DNA from: Coprinellus micaceus
Lineage: Eukaryota; Basidiomycota; Agaricomycetes; Agaricales; Psathyrellaceae
DNA length: 64,000 nucleotides
Direction: 5' to 3'
Assembly: GCA_951394405.1 (NCBI GenBank)
Contig: OX596334.1
Location: forward strand, 3,720,001-3,784,000
Shown in pieces: positions 59,142 through 64,000 of this stretch; positions within the stretch are counted from its first letter, which is position 1; every line of letters begins with the position of its first letter. A program made the translations under genes and the position numbers. The notes beneath the pieces are model-generated. The model worked only from the letters and a program-made list of their open reading frames with translations, was not told the origin of the DNA and did no database searches.

Positions 59142-61697
59142 TCATTCGGAGGACTTGGATAGCATTTCGCCTGCCTCTCGTTCCAGACCATCGGCCTCCT
59201 CGCTATGGATGGCTGAGCCGGTTGCGCCAGAGAGAAGGCGGAGGGACTTAGCGAGATTCTTCAGTGAGGTGGGCCGTTCTCCGTGACCCGGGGGGTGAAT
59301 TTCTAGCACCTCTTTCTCCAGGCGTATTGTTTCAGCGAGGTCATCCGCGAACCTGACCGTCTGGAAGCGAGAGTAGAGGGACGCTGCAAGATTTTGGAGA
59401 GCATGGGCTCGCTCTGCATGACCCGGTGGCTTATGCTCAAGCACTCCCCGCTTTAGACGAATTGCTTCGTCCAGGTCGGAAATCGACCCCGACTTCTTGG
59501 AGCACAAGTGAAGGGAGACGGCGAGGGAATTGAGAGAATCGACATGGGCTTCATGCCCTGGAGGGTGGAGTTCGAGCACTTCCCTATATAGGTGGGCTGT
59601 TTCGTTGATGTCCTTCACAGACCCAAACTTCTTGAAGCGGAATTGGAGGGACGCTGCGAGCTCTCGGAGAGAACTGGCCCGCTCTGCGTGTCCCGGTGGG
59701 CGATACTTGAGCACATCGCGCTGAAGACGAATTGCTTCGTCTATGTCGGGGACTGACCACGACTTGTTGGAGCGCGAGTGGAGGGATACGGCGAGGGAAT
59801 TGAGGGAGTTGGCATGGGCTTCATGCCCTGATGGGTGAATTTCGAGCAGTTCTCTTTGTAGAAGAATTGTTTCATCAATGTCACTCATTGACCCTACCTT
59901 CTCGAACCGAGAATCAAGGGACTCTGCGAGGATTTCGAGATATCTGACCCGCCCTGCATGCCCTGGTGGATGATGCTCAAGCAATTCCCGCTTCAGTCGA
60001 ATCGCTTCGTCCAGATCGGGAACTGACCCCGACTTCTTGGAGCGTGAGCTGAGGGAGACCGCGAGGGACCTGAGTGTCTCAATATGGTTTTCATGCCCTG
60101 GTGGATAAAGTTCGAGCACTTCCTTGTTGAGGTGGATCGACTCGTTGATGTCATCCATGGACCCGACCTCCTTGAAGCGGTAGGAGAGAGATGCCACGAG
60201 GTTTTGAAGGGGATTGGCCCGTTCTACATGCCCGGGCGGGCGGTGCTCAAGCACTTCCCGCGTCAGACGAATTGATTCGTCTATGTCGAGAATTGACCAC
60301 GACTTCTCGGAGCGCGAGTAGAGGGCGACGGCGAGGGAAGTGAGGGACCGAATATGGGGTTTACATCCTGGTGAGTGGAGTTTGAGTAGTTCCCTCTCCA
60401 GGCGAATTGCTTCGTCGATGTCTTTCATGGACTCGACCTTCTTGAAGCGAGAGTAGAGAGACACCCCGAGATTGTGAAGAGAATTGGCCCGCTCTGCATG
60501 TCCAGGCGGGTGGTGCTCAAGCACTTCCCGCATCAGACGGACTGCCTCGTCCAGATCAGTGATAAGCCCCGATTTCTGGGAGCGCGAGCACACGGAGACC
60601 GCGAGGAATGTAAGGGACAAGATGCGGGGTTCACATCCCGGTGGGTGGAGTTTGAGCACCTCCCTTCCCAGGCGGATCGTTTCGTCGATGTCATTCATGG
60701 ACCCGACCTTCTTGAAGCGGAAGTAGAGGAATAACGCCAGAGTTTGAAGAGCGCTGGCCCGCTCTGCGTGCCCCGGTGGGTGATGTTTAAGCGCTTCTCT
60801 CTTGAGACGGACTGCCTCGTCCATGTCAGCAATCGACTCCGATTTCTCGGAGCGTGAGTGCAGAGAAGCCGCGAGGTAGTCGAGGGACCTAATGTGGGCT
60901 TCATGTCCTGGTGGGCAAAATTCGAGCACTTCCTTGTAGAGGCGGATTGCTTCGTCGATATCATTCATGAACCCGGCCTTCTCAAAGCGGGATTTGAGGG
61001 ATCCTGCGAGGATATGAATAGAACCAGCCCGATCTCCGTGCCCCGGTGGGTGATGCTCAAGGCTTTCCCGCTTCAGACGAATTGCCTCGTCTAGGTTAAG
61101 GAGAGACTCTGATATCTCAGAGTGCGAGTGGAGGGACGCAGCAAGATGTCGGAGAGAACTAGCCCGCTGTGCATGCCCCGGTGGGTGAAGCTCGAGCACT
61201 TCACGCTTCAGACGAATTGCCTCGTCTAGGTTGGTGAGGGACCCCGATATCTCAGCGCGAGAGTGGAGGGACCCAGCAAGATGTCGGAGGGAATTGGCCC
61301 GCCCTGCATGCCCCAGTGGGTAGAGCTCGAGCAATTCTCGATTCAGGCGAATTGCCTCGTCCATGTCGGGGATTGACCCTGACTTCCCAGAGCGCGAGTG
61401 GAGGAAGATGGCGAGGAACCTGAGCGAGATCGCATGGGCTTCATGTCCTGGTGGGTGAAGTTCAAGCAGTTCTCTTTCCAGAAGGATAGATTCATCGATA
61501 TCGCTCATGGACCCGACCTTTTTGAACCGGGAATAGAGAGACACCGCGAGGATTTGAAGATAATTGGCCCAATCCGCGTGCCCCGGTGGGTGATGCTCAA
61601 GCACTGCCCGCATCAGACGAATCGCTCCGTCTAGTGCGTCGACTGACCCCGTTTGCTCCGAGTAATGGAAAAGGATGGCCGCATGATCACTCAGCAT
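59142..61697 (-). CDS. TPR-array protein, about 19 units of 45 residues
   Basis: Uninterrupted frame of 851 residues from ATG 61697. It is almost wholly made of a 45-residue helix-turn-helix unit with the pattern SL..LA.SL.SR....GS..D.DEAIRL.RE.LE.HPPGH. This matches the tetratricopeptide arrays common in Agaricomycetes, where they often end in a CHAT domain. None follows here; the chain ends GEMLSKSSE. The units alternate between two subtypes, giving a 90-residue (270-base) higher-order repeat. ATG 61697 lies exactly where the first unit begins, and the upstream frame is open back to a stop at 61746, the ankyrin gene's stop. It may therefore be the C-terminal part of the ankyrin gene rather than a separate gene. 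Function unknown; protein-binding scaffold likely. Confidence 0.8.
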   Translation of the reverse strand: MLSDHAAILFHYSEQTGSVDALDGAIRLMRAVLEHHPPGHADWANYLQILAVSLYSRFKKVGSMSDIDESILLERELLELHPPGHEAHAISLRFLAIFLHSRSGKSGSIPDMDEAIRLNRELLELYPLGHAGRANSLRHLAGSLHSRAEISGSLTNLDEAIRLKREVLELHPPGHAQRASSLRHLAASLHSHSEISESLLNLDEAIRLKRESLEHHPPGHGDRAGSIHILAGSLKSRFEKAGFMNDIDEAIRLYKEVLEFCPPGHEAHIRSLDYLAASLHSRSEKSESIADMDEAVRLKREALKHHPPGHAERASALQTLALFLYFRFKKVGSMNDIDETIRLGREVLKLHPPGCEPRILSLTFLAVSVCSRSQKSGLITDLDEAVRLMREVLEHHPPGHAERANSLHNLGVSLYSRFKKVESMKDIDEAIRLERELLKLHSPGCKPHIRSLTSLAVALYSRSEKSWSILDIDESIRLTREVLEHRPPGHVERANPLQNLVASLSYRFKEVGSMDDINESIHLNKEVLELYPPGHENHIETLRSLAVSLSSRSKKSGSVPDLDEAIRLKRELLEHHPPGHAGRVRYLEILAESLDSRFEKVGSMSDIDETILLQRELLEIHPSGHEAHANSLNSLAVSLHSRSNKSWSVPDIDEAIRLQRDVLKYRPPGHAERASSLRELAASLQFRFKKFGSVKDINETAHLYREVLELHPPGHEAHVDSLNSLAVSLHLCSKKSGSISDLDEAIRLKRGVLEHKPPGHAERAHALQNLAASLYSRFQTVRFADDLAETIRLEKEVLEIHPPGHGERPTSLKNLAKSLRLLSGATGSAIHSEEADGLEREAGEMLSKSSE

Positions 61698-61745
61698 ACT
61701 TTCAGAATCTAGAATGGAGGGCCCAAAAGGCGTTGTGGTGAGTGA

Positions 61746-64000
61746 CTAGTGACTGGGTTTGATGGGAGACAGTTGACATAGGAAATTTGCCCCACCTTCG
61801 TTCGGTCTCGCGCCACGTTCCAGCAGTACCCTCACACATTGGATATGTGCATGCATACATGCAGTATCGAGTGCTGTTTTCCCGTTTCCATCTGACAATA
61901 TATGCTGATAATTTAGTGCCATAAATCTAGGGCGATATTGGCCATGATGACTTACCCTCGATGTCGAGATATGCCCCGTGCTCCAGAAGGAGTTCAACCA
62001 AGTCCTCTCTTCCCGCGGAGCATGCGATATGAAGGCACGAATCTGCTTTCTGAGGTCCTAACGAGCACAAAGTCACCGGGATGCCACATCGCTAGAGTGT
62101 CGCTCTAACCTCCCTTACCTGTGACATTAGGGTCTGCACTTCTCTCTAAAAGTAACTTGGCTGTCGCTAGAGAGCCCTTTTCACACGCTGCACGCAGTGC
62201 TGTTCCGGAGCCATCTTAAGGGGGAAATGAGGAAGTGTAAGGACCGAAGTTAAATGTAGGACTTGCCAGAAAAGTTACGGTGGATGTTGGCATTTGCATT
62301 GATGAGAGAAGAGACGACCAGCCATTCCTCAGCCAGGATGGCCACCTCGAGGGCGGTCCGACCGTCTGCGGCAGTTTAAGTTTCCATTAAAGCCGTAGGC
62401 ATCGTCCGGGACAGTTGACGGACATACCTCGAAATGGGGCGTTTACATCAGCTTGACCCTTAGCCGTGAGTTCACGTACACCCGCCCAACGCCCGGTCAA
62501 GGTTGCAGTCTCGAGTGCTGTCTGACCGTTCATGCTCGCCAAAAGGTGGACACACTCCCAGTTCTCAGCTGCGATAGCCATATCTAAGGCTGCCTGTCCG
62601 GCTACGCGATATGGATTATTTTAGTGTTGAAAGGAAGGGATATCGGGGAGTGGCGTACTTGTAAACGGCTCCTCGACGTTGGCCTTTAAATCACAGGCGA
62701 CGCGGACCCCCTCTAGATCGTTTGAGACATAAGCCACTTCGAGTGCAGTGCGCTGATCTACGAAATCTTAGCATAACATCGAATTTCCGTCACGAGTTGG
62801 CTATACTTGCCACTGAATGGAGTGTTGATATCAACCCCTCCGGCCACAAGAGCGCGAACGAGCTCCCATTTACGCAAACAGGTGACCACCTCCAGCGCAG
62901 TCCGGCTTGGGTTGAGAATTTGAGCAATGATTTCAGCCCCCTCTGTGTTCCCAGCCAGGATTGCAACCTCGAATGCACTTGGGCCCTCTAGTTTAATTAT
63001 GGGGTCAGATCTTCCCGAGTGTCGCCGGGTCCAGAAAGGTGGTACGTACGTGATGTGGAAGTCGGGTCAACCCCCCTCTGTATTAACGACCTAATCACAG
63101 CGTTCCCCTTGAGACGGCACGCAGCGTGCAGAGCCGTTTTAGTGTCACCGCCTAGTTTGAGGGGGGGTTGTCAGTCGACTTAGCCGGGCACGCCAGTAGG
63201 GAAGCCTGAAGGGGGCGTACTTCTAAAGACAGAGTTTATATCCGCGTTCGCCTCAATAAGGGAGTGAACGGCCCCCCATCCTTCTCCTAGAGACGCTACT
63301 TCAAGCGCGGTCCGGCCATCTGCGTCCAACAGAAATGGCTATGAGAAGCTCATCAACAACGATACCTGCCCAACATACCTCTAAATGGAATGGTGACGTC
63401 TACATTTAACTTGACGATGTCGCGAAGTGTATCCCAGTCTCCGACAAGGGAGACCGCCTCGAGTGCTGTCCAATGGCTGCCTGTATGGGTGGGCGTCACG
63501 AATCCCGCGTAGCATATGAAAGAAAGGAAGGCGTGTTTAACTCACGGTCTGACCGGATGCTCGCATCGGCACCTGCGTTGATCCACCGAATTATTTCCCT
63601 GCTGTCGCCAGCGTCGATGGCTTTCTTCAAGGCGTTGTTCAACTTGGTCTCCATTTCTTGACGCCTTCGAAAGATGGCCTCCACGAGGTCCCGGAAAGGC
63701 ATGAACAGAAGAAGCATGGCAAGAATCTGACCGAATCCCCACTGTGTTTCCTCTCTGCCTTGCAAACCACGATTATGCCAGAGTGTGAGCTCAATGTCGA
63801 TAATGAAGATTACGTTGACGAGGAACAGCAGACCCAGGCCCAGGTAGACAGGGAAGGTAGGCGAACGAATGAAGTTAGAGAGGGCGGCCTTGAGGGATCG
63901 GCTCGGAGTAGATTGAGGCGCGCCACCGTGAAGCACCGGGGCTTGAAGGCGGTGTGTCACATCGACAACGAGCGGTTGGTCAGCACGAGGCCCCGCGACT
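61746..64000 (-). CDS. Membrane-anchored ankyrin-repeat protein, 5' end beyond the window
   Basis: The frame is open to the window edge (codons read on past 63960), so the start is outside. Two hydrophobic segments are seen near 63860-63780 (VYLGLGLLFLVNVIFIIDIEL) and 63740-63690 (FGQILAMLLLFMPF). Then comes a charged helix and about ten ankyrin repeats, nearly one per exon, each opening with a G-x-TAL(E/D)-A or equivalent word. Examples are TALEAVSLVGDWDTLRDIV, GRTALEVASLGEGWGAVHSL, TALHAACRLKGNAVIRSLI, QAALDMAIAAENWECVHLL and KTALDTACMHAHIQCVRVLL. The last exon either stops at 61746 or splices onward to the TPR frame. No NACHT or NB-ARC motif is visible inside the window. Confidence 0.72.

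Noticed and set aside
59142..61697. Periodic DNA repeat that could suggest a satellite or CRISPR-like array
   Set aside because: The 135-base period is coding TPR sequence in one open frame; units are diverged and there are no unique spacers.

Overview
This window is nuclear DNA of a filamentous basidiomycete, most likely an Agaricomycete. Short GT-AG introns of about 45 to 90 bases cut nearly every gene, genes sit on both strands with short gaps, and the gene set is fungal: class I hydrophobin, ERG6, HST-type sirtuin, PRP40 and MMS19/MET18. I see no rRNA, tRNA or CRISPR array. All exon models were made by eye, by matching splice sites to reading frame and family sequence.

Left third (0-24 kb): a DBP9-type RNA helicase (+); a GH1 beta-glucosidase and an MFS transporter (both -); a class I hydrophobin (+); a copper amine oxidase (-); two neighbouring RBR-type ubiquitin ligase paralogs (-), one of which has lost the catalytic cysteine position; an HST3/4-like sirtuin (-); an EEF1A-lysine-methyltransferase-like enzyme (+); and a mitochondrial NDUFAF7/MidA-family methyltransferase (-).

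Middle (24-38.6 kb): three copies (+) of an arrestin-like gene, each of about 770 codons, with four introns at matching positions and two N-terminal PPRY (PPxY) motifs. An F-box protein and a RING-LON protein (both -) lie between copy 1 and copy 2. This makes the middle of the window rich in predicted ubiquitin-pathway parts: PPxY motifs are the usual handle by which arrestin-related adaptors recruit NEDD4/Rsp5 ligases. It is the part most worth following up.

Right part (39-64 kb): mostly conserved housekeeping genes: PRO2 (-), mitochondrial ATP1 (-) divergent from a bL21m gene (+), PRP40 (-), ERG6 (+), an unrecognised acidic protein with repeated short motifs (+), and MMS19 (-). After these come a 1.09-kb element with 39-bp terminal inverted repeats that looks like a non-autonomous DNA transposon, a TPR-array protein (-) built from 45-residue units in a higher-order 90-residue pattern, and a membrane-anchored ankyrin-repeat gene (-) that runs off the right edge and may be spliced to the TPR array.
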